Shown here: one piece after another, positions 6,963 through 15,957 of the stretch
Numbering within the stretch: position 1 is the first letter of the stretch
Layout: every line of letters starts with the position of its first letter
NCBI RefSeq assembly: GCF_021605415.1
Contig: NZ_WKEQ01000032.1
Span: forward strand, 1-64,000
DNA from: Pseudomonas syringae
GTDB lineage: Bacteria; Pseudomonadota; Gammaproteobacteria; Pseudomonadales; Pseudomonadaceae
Direction of reading: 5' to 3'
Length of the DNA: 64,000 nt
Made by a program: the position numbers and the translations under genes
The notes under the pieces: model-generated
Told to the model about the DNA's origin: nothing
Seen by the model: only the letters and a program-made list of their open reading frames with translations
The model's database searches: none

Positions 6963-8114
6963 TTACTTCAAGCCGATTTTGTAGAGTCCGCCGTTCGACT
7001 CATCTGTGAGCACATACAGATAACCATCCGGCCCTTGGCGTACATCGCGGATTCGCTGTTTGAGCTCGCCGAGCAGACGTTCTTCGTGAACGACTTTGTC
7101 GCCATCAAATTGCAAACGGATCAGTTCCTGACTGACCAGCGCACCGATAAATGCGTTGTGCTGCCACGGTTTGAAGCGATCAGCGTCGTAGAACGCCATG
7201 CCCGTGACGCCCGGAGACTGTTCCCAGACATGATGCGGCGGCACCGTGCCTTCGGCCGTTTTGCCTTTGGCCTCAGGGATCGGTTGCAGAGAATAATTGA
7301 TACCGTGGGTCGCCAGCGGCCAGCCGTAGTTCTTGCCGCGCTCGATGATATTGATCTCGTCGCCACCCCGTGGACCATGTTCGTTTTCCCAAAGGGTTCC
7401 CGTCCACGGGTTCAGCGCCGCGCCCTGCGGGTTTCGTTGGCCATACGACCAGATTTCCGGACGTACACCGGACTGGCCGACGAAGGGGTTGTCATCCGGC
7501 ACCTTACCGTCCGGGTAGATCCGTACGACCTTGCCTTGCAGCTTGTCGAGATCCTGAGCGGTCGCGCGGTCGTTGTTTTCCCCGAGGGTGATGAACAGAT
7601 AGCCGTCGCGGTCGAAGACCAATCGCGAGCCGAAATGGTTGCCGACGGACAGTTTCGGCTCCTGACGGAAAATCACCTTGAAATCCTTGATCGTCTTCAA
7701 GTCATCGGACAGACGACCGCGTCCCACCGCCGTGCCAGCCTTGTTGTCCGCACCGCCGCCCTCGGCGTAGGACAGGTAGACCAGGCGATCCGCTTTGAAA
7801 TCCGGCGACAGCACCACATCGAGCAGACCGCCCTGCCCCTTGGCCCAGACTGTCGGTACACCGCTGATCGGCGTCGAGAGTTTGCCCTCGGCACTGACAA
7901 CCCGCAAATTGCCCGACCGTTCGGTCACCAACATGCCTTGGCGATCCGGCAGAAACGCCAGCGCCCAAGGATGTTCAAGGCCTTGGGCGATGGTCGTCAC
8001 CTCAAGGGTGCCCTGTTCGCTTTTCATTTCCTGAGTGGTCGCCGCGAAGCTCGTGGCTGTGACGCCGATCAATGCGCTGGCGCACAACGTGGCCAGGAGG
8101 GTTTTACGCAACAT
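6963..8114 (-). CDS. PQQ-dependent aldose sugar dehydrogenase (YliI-like)
   Basis: A 383-residue protein with a signal peptide (residues 1 to about 24, ending SFA). It has the glucose/sorbosone dehydrogenase beta-propeller pattern: LEHPWALAFLPD, GGLLDVVLSPDF, VGNHFGSRLVFDRDGYLFITLGE, WSYGQRNPQGAALNP, and ENEHGPRGGDEINI, with WEQSPGVTGMAFY near the end. These segments carry the PQQ and calcium ligands in the soluble aldose dehydrogenase family (E. coli YliI). The protein should oxidise aldose sugars in the periplasm, passing electrons to the respiratory chain through PQQ. The ATG follows AGGAATCG. It may share a transcript with the Pro-rich gene upstream, 52 bases away. Confidence 0.9.
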   Translation of the reverse strand: MLRKTLLATLCASALIGVTATSFAATTQEMKSEQGTLEVTTIAQGLEHPWALAFLPDRQGMLVTERSGNLRVVSAEGKLSTPISGVPTVWAKGQGGLLDVVLSPDFKADRLVYLSYAEGGGADNKAGTAVGRGRLSDDLKTIKDFKVIFRQEPKLSVGNHFGSRLVFDRDGYLFITLGENNDRATAQDLDKLQGKVVRIYPDGKVPDDNPFVGQSGVRPEIWSYGQRNPQGAALNPWTGTLWENEHGPRGGDEINIIERGKNYGWPLATHGINYSLQPIPEAKGKTAEGTVPPHHVWEQSPGVTGMAFYDADRFKPWQHNAFIGALVSQELIRLQFDGDKVVHEERLLGELKQRIRDVRQGPDGYLYVLTDESNGGLYKIGLK

Positions 8115-8166
8115 GCACGATTCCTTTTGTTCGTTCGAAGGGCTGACAGAACTTCAGTCCTGCCGT

Positions 8167-8508
8167 TCAACGGTTGCTGTCGGTACTGCGCGAGGGTGGA
8201 TTGGGAATGAAGACGGGCGCCTTGCCAGGCTCGGAGCGCTGCGGCTGACTGTTGCCGATGCCGCGATTATCCAGGGTCGGCGGCCGTGGCACCGGCACGG
8301 TATTCGGCCCGCGAATCGGAGGTGCGCTGGGCTGGGTGCCTTGCATGCTGTTCGGATTGGCCCGGCGGATCGGGCTGTTATAGGGATTATTGCTGTTGCC
8401 GGTCGGACTTTGCGCCAATTGCAGTGGCGCAGACCTTGCTGCGACTTCAGCCTGCGCAAACCCTGCTCCGAGGATCAACGCGGCGATGCCAAGCAGAAAT
8501 CGATTCAT
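8167..8508 (-). CDS. Exported Pro/Asn-rich hypothetical protein
   Basis: A 113-residue protein with a signal peptide (MNRFLLGIAALILGAGFAQA, cut after about residue 20). The mature part is low-complexity and rich in Pro, Asn, Ser and Arg (NNPYNSP, PPIRGPNTVPVPRPP, PNPPSRS), likely disordered. The chosen ATG begins the signal and follows GAGAGG; the frame could be read further upstream from 8664 but without support. It lies just upstream of the PQQ dehydrogenase on the same strand. No family is recognised. Confidence 0.65.
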   Translation of the reverse strand: MNRFLLGIAALILGAGFAQAEVAARSAPLQLAQSPTGNSNNPYNSPIRRANPNSMQGTQPSAPPIRGPNTVPVPRPPTLDNRGIGNSQPQRSEPGKAPVFIPNPPSRSTDSNR

Positions 8509-8697
8509 GGGACAGCCTCTCGAGAGGGTCATGGATGGAGCCTTCGAGTCCACGCTACGCCGAGGGTTCGCATTTGTTAATCCAAACGTTGCACGGAAGA
8601 TGTAACACGACCTTACCCAGAGCCATCCCCGACGCAAATGCCGGAAACTTTTGCAAACCGCCACAGGTCACCAGAACATCATTTGGAGGACGCGAAA

Positions 8698-9558
8698 ATG
8701 GCTCGAGCAATCTGGAAAGGCGCCATCAGTTTCGGACTGGTACACATCCCCGTGGCACTGGTGTCGGCGACCTCATCCAAAGGCGTTGATTTTGATTGGC
8801 TCGACAGCCGCAGCATGGATCCGGTGGGCTACAAACGGATCAACAAAAACACCGGCAAGGAGATTACCAAGGAGCACATCGTCAAAGGCGTCGCTTACGA
8901 AAAGGGTCGGTATGTGGTGTTGAGCGAAGAGGAGATCCGCTCGGCGCACCCGGTATCGACTCAAACCATCGACATTTTTTCGTTTATTGACAGTGAACAG
9001 ATTCCCCTGCAAAACATCGACACACCGTATTACCTGGCACCGGATAAACGCGGCGGCAAGGTATACGCTCTGTTGCGCGAAACCCTGAGCAAAACCAACA
9101 AGGTCGCTCTTGCCCGGGTTGTCCTGCATACCCGCCAATATTTGGCCGCGTTGATGCCGCTGGAATCGGCGCTGGTGCTGGTGAAGCTGCGCTGGCCGGC
9201 GGAGGTGCGCAGCCTCGATGAACTGGCGCTGGGAAGCGAAGTCACCAAGCCGCAACTGGCCAAGGGTGAACTGGACATGGCCAAACGGCTGGTGCAGGAC
9301 ATGAGCGGTGACTGGTCGCCAGATGATTATCGCGACGAGTTTGAAGAGAAGATCATGGCGCTGGTGGACAAGAAGGCCCACGAAGGCAAGATCGAGAACG
9401 TGGAACCGGTTGAGGGTGAGGAAGAGCGCAAGACAGCGGACGTTATCGATTTGACCGAGCTGCTTAAACGCAGCCTGGGCGGCAAGACTGCGGCGGCGAA
9501 GCCCAAGGCCAAAGCGCCGGCGAAGGCCGCACCGAAGAAGACAAAAAAGGCGTCGTGA
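8698..9558 (+). CDS. ku: Ku homologue, non-homologous end joining
   Basis: A 286-residue protein that opens MARAIWKGAISFGLVHIPVAL, the hallmark of bacterial Ku, followed by the core beta-barrel (GYKRINKNTGKEI, PYYLAPDKRGGKVYALLRETL, RQYLAALMP). Ku homodimers encircle DNA ends and recruit the ligase LigD for non-homologous end joining. The C-terminus (residues about 262-286) is a Lys/Ala-rich tail (KPKAKAPAKAAPKKTKK), which in other bacteria modulates DNA binding. The ATG follows TTGGAGGA; the longer frame from 8638 is not needed. No ligD gene is in this window. Confidence 0.95.
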   Translation: MARAIWKGAISFGLVHIPVALVSATSSKGVDFDWLDSRSMDPVGYKRINKNTGKEITKEHIVKGVAYEKGRYVVLSEEEIRSAHPVSTQTIDIFSFIDSEQIPLQNIDTPYYLAPDKRGGKVYALLRETLSKTNKVALARVVLHTRQYLAALMPLESALVLVKLRWPAEVRSLDELALGSEVTKPQLAKGELDMAKRLVQDMSGDWSPDDYRDEFEEKIMALVDKKAHEGKIENVEPVEGEEERKTADVIDLTELLKRSLGGKTAAAKPKAKAPAKAAPKKTKKAS

Positions 9559-9579
9559 CGTCCCCAGGGACTGCGGTGT

Positions 9580-10491
9580 TCAGATGAGGATGAAGATTGC
9601 CAGCAAAGCGGCGAAAATCGTCCACTTTTCCAGGTAATACCGCGCACGGTTGCGCTTTTTCAGCTCTTTACCACGCACACGAATTTTGTAGATTCTGGTG
9701 AATAGCCGATTAATCCCGCCGGTCTTGTCGCCCGCGTCATTCGGTGCACCGGCCGCTGACATCACATTACGGCTGAACCAGCCGTTGAACTCCGCCGCGA
9801 AGCGATATTGCATCGGCCGCTCGATGTCACAAAAAAGGATGATGCGGTTCTTGTCGGTGGTGTTTTCCGCGTAATGGATGAATGTCTCGTCAAACATCAC
9901 CGCTTCACCATCGCGCCAGTGATAACTCTCACCGTCGACATTGATGTAACAACCGGCGTCATTAGGCGTGTCCAGCCCCAAGTGATAACGGTAGGAACCG
10001 GCATACGGGTCGCGATGACGCACCAGCTTCGCGCCCGGTGGCAATTCGGCGAACATCGCCGCTTTGATTGAGCCGATGCCCTGTACCAGCTCAGTAGTGC
10101 GTGGGCACAGTTTCATGGCCGATGGATGGCTCTCGCCATACCACTTCAGATAAAAGCGCTTCCAGCCGGTTTTGAAAAAGGAATTGAAACCCACATCGTC
10201 ATGCTGATTTGAGCGCTTGATCTCGCCGGCACGCAGCAGATTCTGGCCTTCTTCGCGAATGTCCTCCCAGTGAGCCTGCAACGGAGCGAGATCCGGAAAA
10301 TCCGCCGGATTGAGGTATGGCTTGTTGGGGATTTTCGAGAATAGATAAAGAAAGCAATTGATCGGCGCCAGAAACGACGAGTGATCGCTCAATTGCCGTC
10401 CCAGTTTGTGGCGTACGCGGCCACGCAGGTGAACGTATGCAATGGAAATGACATAGATAGCGGCAATGATGAGTTTCAAGGAAATCGTCAC
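9580..10491 (-). CDS. lpxO: LpxO-like lipid A hydroxylase
   Basis: A 303-residue member of the aspartyl/asparaginyl beta-hydroxylase family. The iron ligands are visible as H159-x-D161 (KLVRHRDP) and H206 (FIHYAEN), with an R further on (DKNR) for 2-oxoglutarate. Hydrophobic segments at both ends (residues 4-20 and about 290-303) fit membrane attachment. LpxO adds a 2-hydroxyl group to the secondary acyl chain of lipid A. Pseudomonas often has more than one copy. The start is a GTG at 10491 without a strong Shine-Dalgarno, and a 36-base perfect palindrome lies 24 bases upstream, which could affect translation. It is convergent with ku. Confidence 0.88.
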   Translation of the reverse strand: MTISLKLIIAAIYVISIAYVHLRGRVRHKLGRQLSDHSSFLAPINCFLYLFSKIPNKPYLNPADFPDLAPLQAHWEDIREEGQNLLRAGEIKRSNQHDDVGFNSFFKTGWKRFYLKWYGESHPSAMKLCPRTTELVQGIGSIKAAMFAELPPGAKLVRHRDPYAGSYRYHLGLDTPNDAGCYINVDGESYHWRDGEAVMFDETFIHYAENTTDKNRIILFCDIERPMQYRFAAEFNGWFSRNVMSAAGAPNDAGDKTGGINRLFTRIYKIRVRGKELKKRNRARYYLEKWTIFAALLAIFILI

Positions 10492-10874
10492 ACGTCAGAA
10501 ATTAACGAACTGCGCGCCATGCAGCCCTTGGGCCCAAGGGCTGCATGGCGGTCTGAATGCCCGATACAGTGCCGTGGCGCATCGCTGAGCCCGCGTCACC
10601 CACTGGGGCACTGAGCCAATGGCGGGCATTTTAGCCACACTTTGTAACCAATGGTGAACCACCGTTTGAGAAAAACTGTTCCCGCGATTGCACCAATCGC
10701 CGCTCTGTTCGTTATCGCCCTATCGTTTAAAGAGCCAGACCAGTACAATCGCCGCCAAACTTTAGCGCCCCCCTTGGTTGATGACGGAAATGACGCCGGC
10801 CTCAGCGCACTTCGACTCGGGCCAAGCGCTCCGTCCGCACCCTCGCTACTCTGAATGCTTCGCAGGAAAAACCT
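10492..10874. other. Divergent intergenic region between lpxO and the ABC-F gene
   Basis: This gap of 383 bases contains no supported gene. Besides the 36-base palindrome it has a nested inverted arrangement, AATGCCCG at about 10556 pairing with CGGGCATT at about 10625, with CAGTGCC and GGCACTG inside, able to form a long hairpin. Promoters for both divergent genes must lie here, but I see no convincing -35/-10 pair. Confidence 0.6.
10515..10550. repeat. 36-bp perfect palindrome upstream of lpxO
   Basis: The arms are CGCCATGCAGCCCTTGGG (10515-10532) and its exact complement (10533-10550), with no spacer. Neither strand has a T-run after it, so it is not an ordinary terminator. It lies in the expected 5' untranslated region of lpxO. 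Confidence 0.85.
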
Positions 10875-12461
10875 TTGATTTCTACAGCTAACATCACGAT
10901 GCAGTTCGGCGCCAAGCCGCTGTTCGAAAACGTTTCCGTTAAATTTGGCGCGGGCAACCGCTACGGCCTGATCGGCGCCAACGGTTGCGGCAAGTCGACC
11001 TTTATGAAAATCCTCGGCGGCGACCTCGATCCGTCCGGCGGCCAGGTCATGCTTGAGCCGAATGTGCGTCTGGGGAAGTTGCGCCAGGATCAGTTCGCCT
11101 ACGAAGAATTCACCGTGATCGACACCGTGATCATGGGTCACGAAGAGCTGTGGAAGGTCAAGGCCGAGCGTGATCGCATCTACTCGCTGCCGGAAATGTC
11201 TGAAGAAGACGGCATGGCCGTCGCCGAACTGGAAACCGAGTTCGCCGAGATGGACGGCTACACCGCCGAATCCCGCGCCGGCGAACTGTTGCTGGGCCTG
11301 GGTATTGGCATTGAGCAGCACTTCGGCCCGATGAGCGAAGTGTCGCCGGGCTGGAAGCTCCGAGTATTGCTGGCGCAGGCACTGTTTTCCGATCCGGAAG
11401 TGCTGTTGCTCGACGAACCGACCAACCACTTGGACATCAACACCATTCGCTGGCTGGAAAACATCCTGACCCAGCGCAACAGCCTGATGATCATCATTTC
11501 TCACGACCGTCACTTCCTGAACAGCGTGTGCACTCACATGGCTGACCTGGATTACGGCGAGCTGCGCCTGTTCCCGGGCAACTACGACGAGTACATGACC
11601 GTGGCGACCCAGTCCCGCGAGCAACTGCTGTCGGACAACGCCAAGAAAAAAGCCCAGATTTCCGAGCTGCAATCGTTCGTCAGCCGCTTCTCGGCCAACG
11701 CTTCGAAAGCCAAGCAGGCCACGTCCCGCGCCAAGGCAATCGACAAGATCCAATTGGCCGAGGTCAAGCCTTCGAGTCGTGTCAGCCCGTTCATTCGTTT
11801 CGAGCAGACCAAAAAGCTGCACCGTCAGGCGGTCATCGTCGAGCGCATGGCCAAAGGCTTCGATGGCAAAGAACTGTTCAAAGACTTCAGCTTCCAGGTT
11901 GAAGCTGGCGAGCGCGTAGCGATCATCGGCCCGAACGGTATCGGCAAGACCACCCTTCTGCGCACCCTGGTCAACGAACTGACCCCGGACGCCGGCACCA
12001 TCAAGTGGACCGACGCGGCCGAACTGGGCTACTACGCCCAGGATCACGCCCACGACTTCGAAGACGATGTCAGCCTGTTCGACTGGATGGGCCAGTGGAC
12101 TCAGGGCGAACAAGTGATCCGTGGCACCCTGGGCCGGATGCTGTTCTCCAACGACGAGATTCTCAAGTCGGTGAAGGTAATCTCCGGTGGTGAGCAAGGT
12201 CGCATGCTGTTCGGCAAGCTGATCCTGCAAAAGCCAAACGTGCTGATCATGGACGAACCGACCAACCACTTGGACATGGAATCCATCGAAGCGCTGAACC
12301 TGGCGCTGGAAAACTACCCGGGCACGCTGATCTTCGTCAGCCACGACCGTGAGTTTGTATCGTCGCTGGCCACTCGTATCATCGAGCTGACCCCGAATGG
12401 CGTAACCGACTTCAGCGGTACGTACGATGACTACCTGCGTAGTCAAGGCGTAGTGTTCTAA
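10875..12461 (+). CDS. ybiT: ABC-F ATPase, YbiT type
   Basis: A 528-residue protein with two ATP-binding cassettes and no membrane segments. Walker A motifs are GANGCGKST (residues 34-42) and GPNGIGKTT (about 352-360). Both Walker B/D-loop sequences read DEPTNHLD; the signatures are SPGWKLR and SGGEQGRM. The linker (about 240-300) is charged and helical, the ABC-F P-site tRNA interaction motif region. ABC-F proteins act on ribosomes. The sequence fits YbiT rather than EttA, Uup or YheS, with unresolved physiological role. The start is TTG at 10875 after CAGGAAA. A terminator follows at 12499. Confidence 0.9.
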   Translation: MISTANITMQFGAKPLFENVSVKFGAGNRYGLIGANGCGKSTFMKILGGDLDPSGGQVMLEPNVRLGKLRQDQFAYEEFTVIDTVIMGHEELWKVKAERDRIYSLPEMSEEDGMAVAELETEFAEMDGYTAESRAGELLLGLGIGIEQHFGPMSEVSPGWKLRVLLAQALFSDPEVLLLDEPTNHLDINTIRWLENILTQRNSLMIIISHDRHFLNSVCTHMADLDYGELRLFPGNYDEYMTVATQSREQLLSDNAKKKAQISELQSFVSRFSANASKAKQATSRAKAIDKIQLAEVKPSSRVSPFIRFEQTKKLHRQAVIVERMAKGFDGKELFKDFSFQVEAGERVAIIGPNGIGKTTLLRTLVNELTPDAGTIKWTDAAELGYYAQDHAHDFEDDVSLFDWMGQWTQGEQVIRGTLGRMLFSNDEILKSVKVISGGEQGRMLFGKLILQKPNVLIMDEPTNHLDMESIEALNLALENYPGTLIFVSHDREFVSSLATRIIELTPNGVTDFSGTYDDYLRSQGVVF

Positions 12462-12498
12462 AAGCAGCTTTTAGCTGTGAGCTGGAAGCTGTGAGTGA

Positions 12499-12531
12499 AG
12501 AGCCCTGTCCTTTGTGATGGGGCTTTTTTTG
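12499..12531 (+). terminator. Rho-independent terminator after ABC-F gene
   Basis: AGCCC and GGGCT arms flank TGTCCTTTGTGATG and are followed by seven T residues. Confidence 0.8.
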
Positions 12532-12617
12532 AGGTCAAAAATAGATAGCCAGCTTTCATTTATCTCACACCCGCGCCATGATGCAGGTCTCCCACCGCCG
12601 CCCGCGAACGAGCTCTC

Positions 12618-13805
12618 ATGTCTGCGCAGCAATCACCTTCGCAAAGCTCCATGGCGATCACCCTGCAGATCGTTTCCATCGTTTTCTATACCTTTATTGC
12701 TTTTCTCTGCATTGGATTGCCGATCGCGGTGTTGCCGGGTTATGTGCATGAACAATTGGGTTTCAGCGCCATCGTTGCGGGGCTGACCATCGGCTCGCAA
12801 TATTTGGCCACGCTGTTGAGTCGGCCTATGGCCGGGCGGATGTCGGACACCGTCGGCACCAAACGGGCGATTGTGTATGGCTTGTCGGGGATTTTGCTCA
12901 GTGGCGTGCTGACGCTGATTTCCACTTTGCTGCAGAGTTTTCCGCTCACGAGCCTGTTGATCCTGATTGCCGGCCGCCTGTTGCTGGGCGTCGCCCAAGG
13001 CCTGATTGGCGTGGGCACCATCAGTTGGTGCATGGGCCAGGTCGGCGCCGAACACACGGCGCGGTCGATTTCATGGAACGGTATCGCGTCCTATGGCGCC
13101 ATTGCGATGGGTGCGCCACTGGGTGTGGTGATGGTCGCGCAATATGGGTTTGCCAGCCTCGGCATCGCGTTGTCGGTGCTCGCTGCCGGCGCCTTGGTGC
13201 TGATTCGTAACAAGCCATCGGTGCCAGTGGTGCGCGGCGAGCGTCTGCCGTTCTGGGCCGTGTTCGGGCGTATTGCGCCGTTTGGAGCGAGTTTGAGCCT
13301 GGCGTCCATCGGCTACGGAACGCTGACCACATTCATTACTTTGTACTACGTCAGTCGCGGCTGGACGGGGGCGGCGTATTGCCTGACGGTGTTTGGCATC
13401 TGTTTCATTCTGTCGCGGCTGCTGTTTATCTCAGCGATCAGCCGTTTCGGCGGGTTCAGTTCAGCCATCATTTGCATGACCATCGAAACGGTCGGCCTGG
13501 TGATGTTGTGGCTGGCGCCGTCCACCGCTTTTGCCCTGATCGGTGCAGGCCTGGCCGGGTTTGGACTGTCGCTGGTGTATCCGGCGCTGGGTGTCGAGGC
13601 GATCAAACAGGTGCCCAACTCCAGCCGTGGCGCCGGGTTGAGTGCTTATGCGGTTTTTTTCGATTTGGCGCTGGCGATTGCCGGGCCGTTGATGGGCGCG
13701 ATAGCGTTGAATCTGGGGTATTCGTGGATTTTCTTCTGCGCGGCGCTGTTGTCTGTGACAGGGTTGGGGTTGACCCTGCTGTTAAAACGCCGGGCCGGTT
13801 ACTGA
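12618..13805 (+). CDS. MFS transporter, YhhS-like
   Basis: A 395-residue protein with about 12 membrane helices. The first cytoplasmic loop has the MFS signature RPMAGRMSDTVGTKRAI (residues about 67-85), and a second lies in the RFGGFS loop of the second half. The sequence is close to the YhhS/UPF0226 group of drug/sugar efflux carriers; E. coli YhhS has been linked to arabinose or glyphosate efflux, but the substrate here is unknown. It stands alone, between a terminator and a repeat cluster. Confidence 0.85.
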   Translation: MSAQQSPSQSSMAITLQIVSIVFYTFIAFLCIGLPIAVLPGYVHEQLGFSAIVAGLTIGSQYLATLLSRPMAGRMSDTVGTKRAIVYGLSGILLSGVLTLISTLLQSFPLTSLLILIAGRLLLGVAQGLIGVGTISWCMGQVGAEHTARSISWNGIASYGAIAMGAPLGVVMVAQYGFASLGIALSVLAAGALVLIRNKPSVPVVRGERLPFWAVFGRIAPFGASLSLASIGYGTLTTFITLYYVSRGWTGAAYCLTVFGICFILSRLLFISAISRFGGFSSAIICMTIETVGLVMLWLAPSTAFALIGAGLAGFGLSLVYPALGVEAIKQVPNSSRGAGLSAYAVFFDLALAIAGPLMGAIALNLGYSWIFFCAALLSVTGLGLTLLLKRRAGY

Positions 13806-13850
13806 CCCCAACCCGCAGCCTGATCGTTCACGCAGAATTCCGCCGCCTGA

Positions 13851-13938
13851 TCGTTCCCACGCTCTGCGTGGGAATGCAGCCCGGGACGCTCCGCGTTCCA
13901 TGCAATCAAAAGATCGCAGCCTGCGGCAGCTCCTACAC
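13851..13938. repeat. Two dispersed Pseudomonas repeats
   Basis: CGTTCCCACGCTCTGCGTGG is followed by a CCCGGGACGCTCCGCGTTCC-type unit and then by AATCAAAAGATCGCAGCCTG...CAGCTCCTACAC, the same unit as at 6132-6212. They separate convergent genes. Confidence 0.8.
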
Positions 13939-13947
13939 GCAACGGTG

Positions 13948-14985
13948 TTACTGATCGGCGGTTTGCATCCCGGCGCGATTGGGTTTTGCCAGCGCACGGG
14001 AGAAGAACCGCACCGCTTCCGAAACAAGATTGCGGTGGATGTCCTCGCGATCTACACCGTCGGCATCGGTACACAGCGCTGGCATGGCCACTATCTGCTC
14101 CGGCGTACACGGCGCCATGAACACGAAGTGCCCTGCCCCCGCCAGCAATTTGAAGTCCGGCGCCGTCGGTAACTTTCGCGCGAGCGCGGCGGCGTTCTTG
14201 TCGAAAGCCACCAGTTTGTCGCCGTCGCCGCTGTAAAGCAGAACGGGCACGTGCACCTCGGCGAGCGTATGGCGGCCGAATTTAAGGCTCAGCGGCGTCA
14301 TCAATAGCAAAGCATGCACGCGAGGGTCGGCAACTGGCTGCAAATCGTCGCGATCGACGATCAATTCACCTTGGGTGTTGCAGGCGTCGCGGTCATCGGG
14401 GCGTTCTTGGCAATAGCGGCGCAGACGATCAAGATCCGGTGTCGCTCCAGAGAGGATCAATGCGGTCTCGCCACCGGCGGAATAGCCGATCACTCCGACC
14501 TGATCGGCATTGACGAACGGCGCGAGCATGCGATCACCCAGGGTCGCGGTAATCGCTTCGGAAATCTGGATCGGTCGACCATACAGATTGCTCAGCGTGC
14601 CGAGACGGCTGTGATCCTTGGAGTTGTCGCCAGGATGAATCACCGCCACCACCACAAACCCTTTGCGCGCCAACGATGTGGCAAGGTCGTGCAAGGCCAG
14701 CGGCGTGCCGGTGTTGCCATGAGAGATCATCAACATGGGAAAACGACCGATGGCAACCGGTGTGTCTTCGCCCGCCTCGACTTTATAGCCGTCAAGCGAA
14801 CTGACGCGCTCGCGGCCACTGGACGGATAGAACGCGATGGCGCGCATCGGTTGCAGATCCAGTGGGTCGAGAAAACTCATTTCATGGAAGCCGGCGCTCC
14901 AGTGAGGGTGCGGCGCAGGCGCTGCTTGCACCGGATTCAGGCTGCCGAGCAAGCAAATCAGTAACGTTGCACTAAGACGCATCAT
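13948..14985 (-). CDS. Exported alpha/beta hydrolase
   Basis: A 345-residue protein with a signal peptide (cut after about QAA, residue 22). The alpha/beta hydrolase triad is visible: nucleophile serine in GYSAGGE, an aspartate in YSGDGDKLV, and histidine in GAGHFVF. The oxyanion strand is PMLMISHGNTG. The layout resembles platelet-activating-factor acetylhydrolase/dienelactone hydrolase-like lipases or esterases. A DDRDACNTQGE insert with two nearby cysteines (RYCQERPDDRDAC) suggests a disulfide in the lid, and a CTPEQ...LC pair suggests another. The substrate is unknown. It stands alone on the minus strand. Confidence 0.8.
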   Translation of the reverse strand: MMRLSATLLICLLGSLNPVQAAPAPHPHWSAGFHEMSFLDPLDLQPMRAIAFYPSSGRERVSSLDGYKVEAGEDTPVAIGRFPMLMISHGNTGTPLALHDLATSLARKGFVVVAVIHPGDNSKDHSRLGTLSNLYGRPIQISEAITATLGDRMLAPFVNADQVGVIGYSAGGETALILSGATPDLDRLRRYCQERPDDRDACNTQGELIVDRDDLQPVADPRVHALLLMTPLSLKFGRHTLAEVHVPVLLYSGDGDKLVAFDKNAAALARKLPTAPDFKLLAGAGHFVFMAPCTPEQIVAMPALCTDADGVDREDIHRNLVSEAVRFFSRALAKPNRAGMQTADQ

Positions 14986-15133
14986 GGGATGCCCATCCTG
15001 TGTTACTGGATCGACAGATCCGTTGCATCGCGACGTCCGGCATCTTTGGTGATGATCACCCGGTACGGCGCTGCACTCAGACGTTCACATGTGGATTGCA
15101 TAACCTGGGCCAGATGACAAAACAGACGGAAAC

Positions 15134-15180
15134 AAAAAACTCTGCATCTGGCTCTTGCGAAACCAGAATACAGAGTTTTT
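15134..15180 (-). terminator. Terminator downstream of azoR
   Basis: AAAACTCTG...CTGG pairs with CCAG...CAGAGTTTT around a short loop. T-runs on both strands make it usable in both directions. It lies 40 bases past the azoR stop. Confidence 0.75.
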
Positions 15181-15219
15181 GTCGCAGCACCTGAACCGGA
15201 GCTGCTCTTTACGCAAGTC

Positions 15220-15831
15220 TTACGCGGCGGTGAACAGTTGCTCGCTGATCTGTGCGTGAGCGGCGGTCATAGCCTTGGTGCGTACTTCGTCACCGTAAGC
15301 CAGGCCTTCAGCGCGGACAAACTCGATGTCGGTGATGCCAAGGAAGCCGAACAGCAGTTTCAAATATTCCTCGTGCGCCACACCGGAGGCTTGGCCGGCA
15401 TGGATGCCGCCAGCGGTGGAGACAATGACGATTTTCTTGCCGCCGCACAGGCCTTCAGGGCCGGCTTCGGTGTAACGGAAGGTCTGACCGGCAACGGCGA
15501 TGCGGTCGATCCATGCCTTGAGCTGCGTCGGGATAGTGAAGTTGTACATTGGCGCGGCGATGACGATGGCATCGGCGGCGATGAATTCGGCCAGGGTGTT
15601 GGCGCTCAGCTCGGCTTCGTGCTGTTGTGCGGCGTTACGCAGTTCAGCAGTGGTGCCGGCGGCAACCAGGGTAGTGGCGGAGAAATGGCTGATGGCATCG
15701 GCGGCCAGGTCACGGTAAGTCACGACGGCGCTCGGCTCTGTGGCCTGCCAGGCTTTGACGACTTCGCTGCTCAGCTGACGGGAAGCCGAGTTGTCGCCCA
15801 GAATGCTCGAATCGATGTGCAGCAGTTTCAT
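15220..15831 (-). CDS. azoR: FMN-dependent NADH:quinone/azo reductase AzoR
   Basis: A 203-residue flavodoxin-fold protein starting MKLLHIDSSILGDNSASRQLS, the AzoR phosphate-binding opening, with the FMN contact PMYNFTIPTQLKAWIDR and the second flavin loop STAGGIH. AzoR enzymes reduce quinones and azo compounds using NADH and protect against thiol-specific stress. The ATG follows AGGAGAACCCAC. A LysR gene is divergent, 126 bases away, and is a likely regulator, as is common for these pairs. A terminator follows the gene. Confidence 0.93.
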   Translation of the reverse strand: MKLLHIDSSILGDNSASRQLSSEVVKAWQATEPSAVVTYRDLAADAISHFSATTLVAAGTTAELRNAAQQHEAELSANTLAEFIAADAIVIAAPMYNFTIPTQLKAWIDRIAVAGQTFRYTEAGPEGLCGGKKIVIVSTAGGIHAGQASGVAHEEYLKLLFGFLGITDIEFVRAEGLAYGDEVRTKAMTAAHAQISEQLFTAA

Positions 15832-15957
15832 GTGGGTTCTCCTGAAATAGATCGCCGAGGCGGCGCAATGGGGACAATCCTACCGGCGAATCCAATAGCT
15901 GATTAGCCGCCAACAATGCGATAGTTCGTCCCATTGATAGAACAGCTGGATATTCCA

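Noticed and set aside
7035..8210. 391-codon frame opposite the PQQ dehydrogenase
   Set aside because: The sequence is Arg/Val/Asp-rich without motifs and the true gene on the other strand has clear family motifs.
10596..12446. Long antisense frame of 616 codons opposite the ABC-F gene
   Set aside because: It is a codon-bias shadow of a well-conserved ABC-F gene; it has no domain, no ribosome site and low-complexity Val/Gln/Gly-rich sequence.
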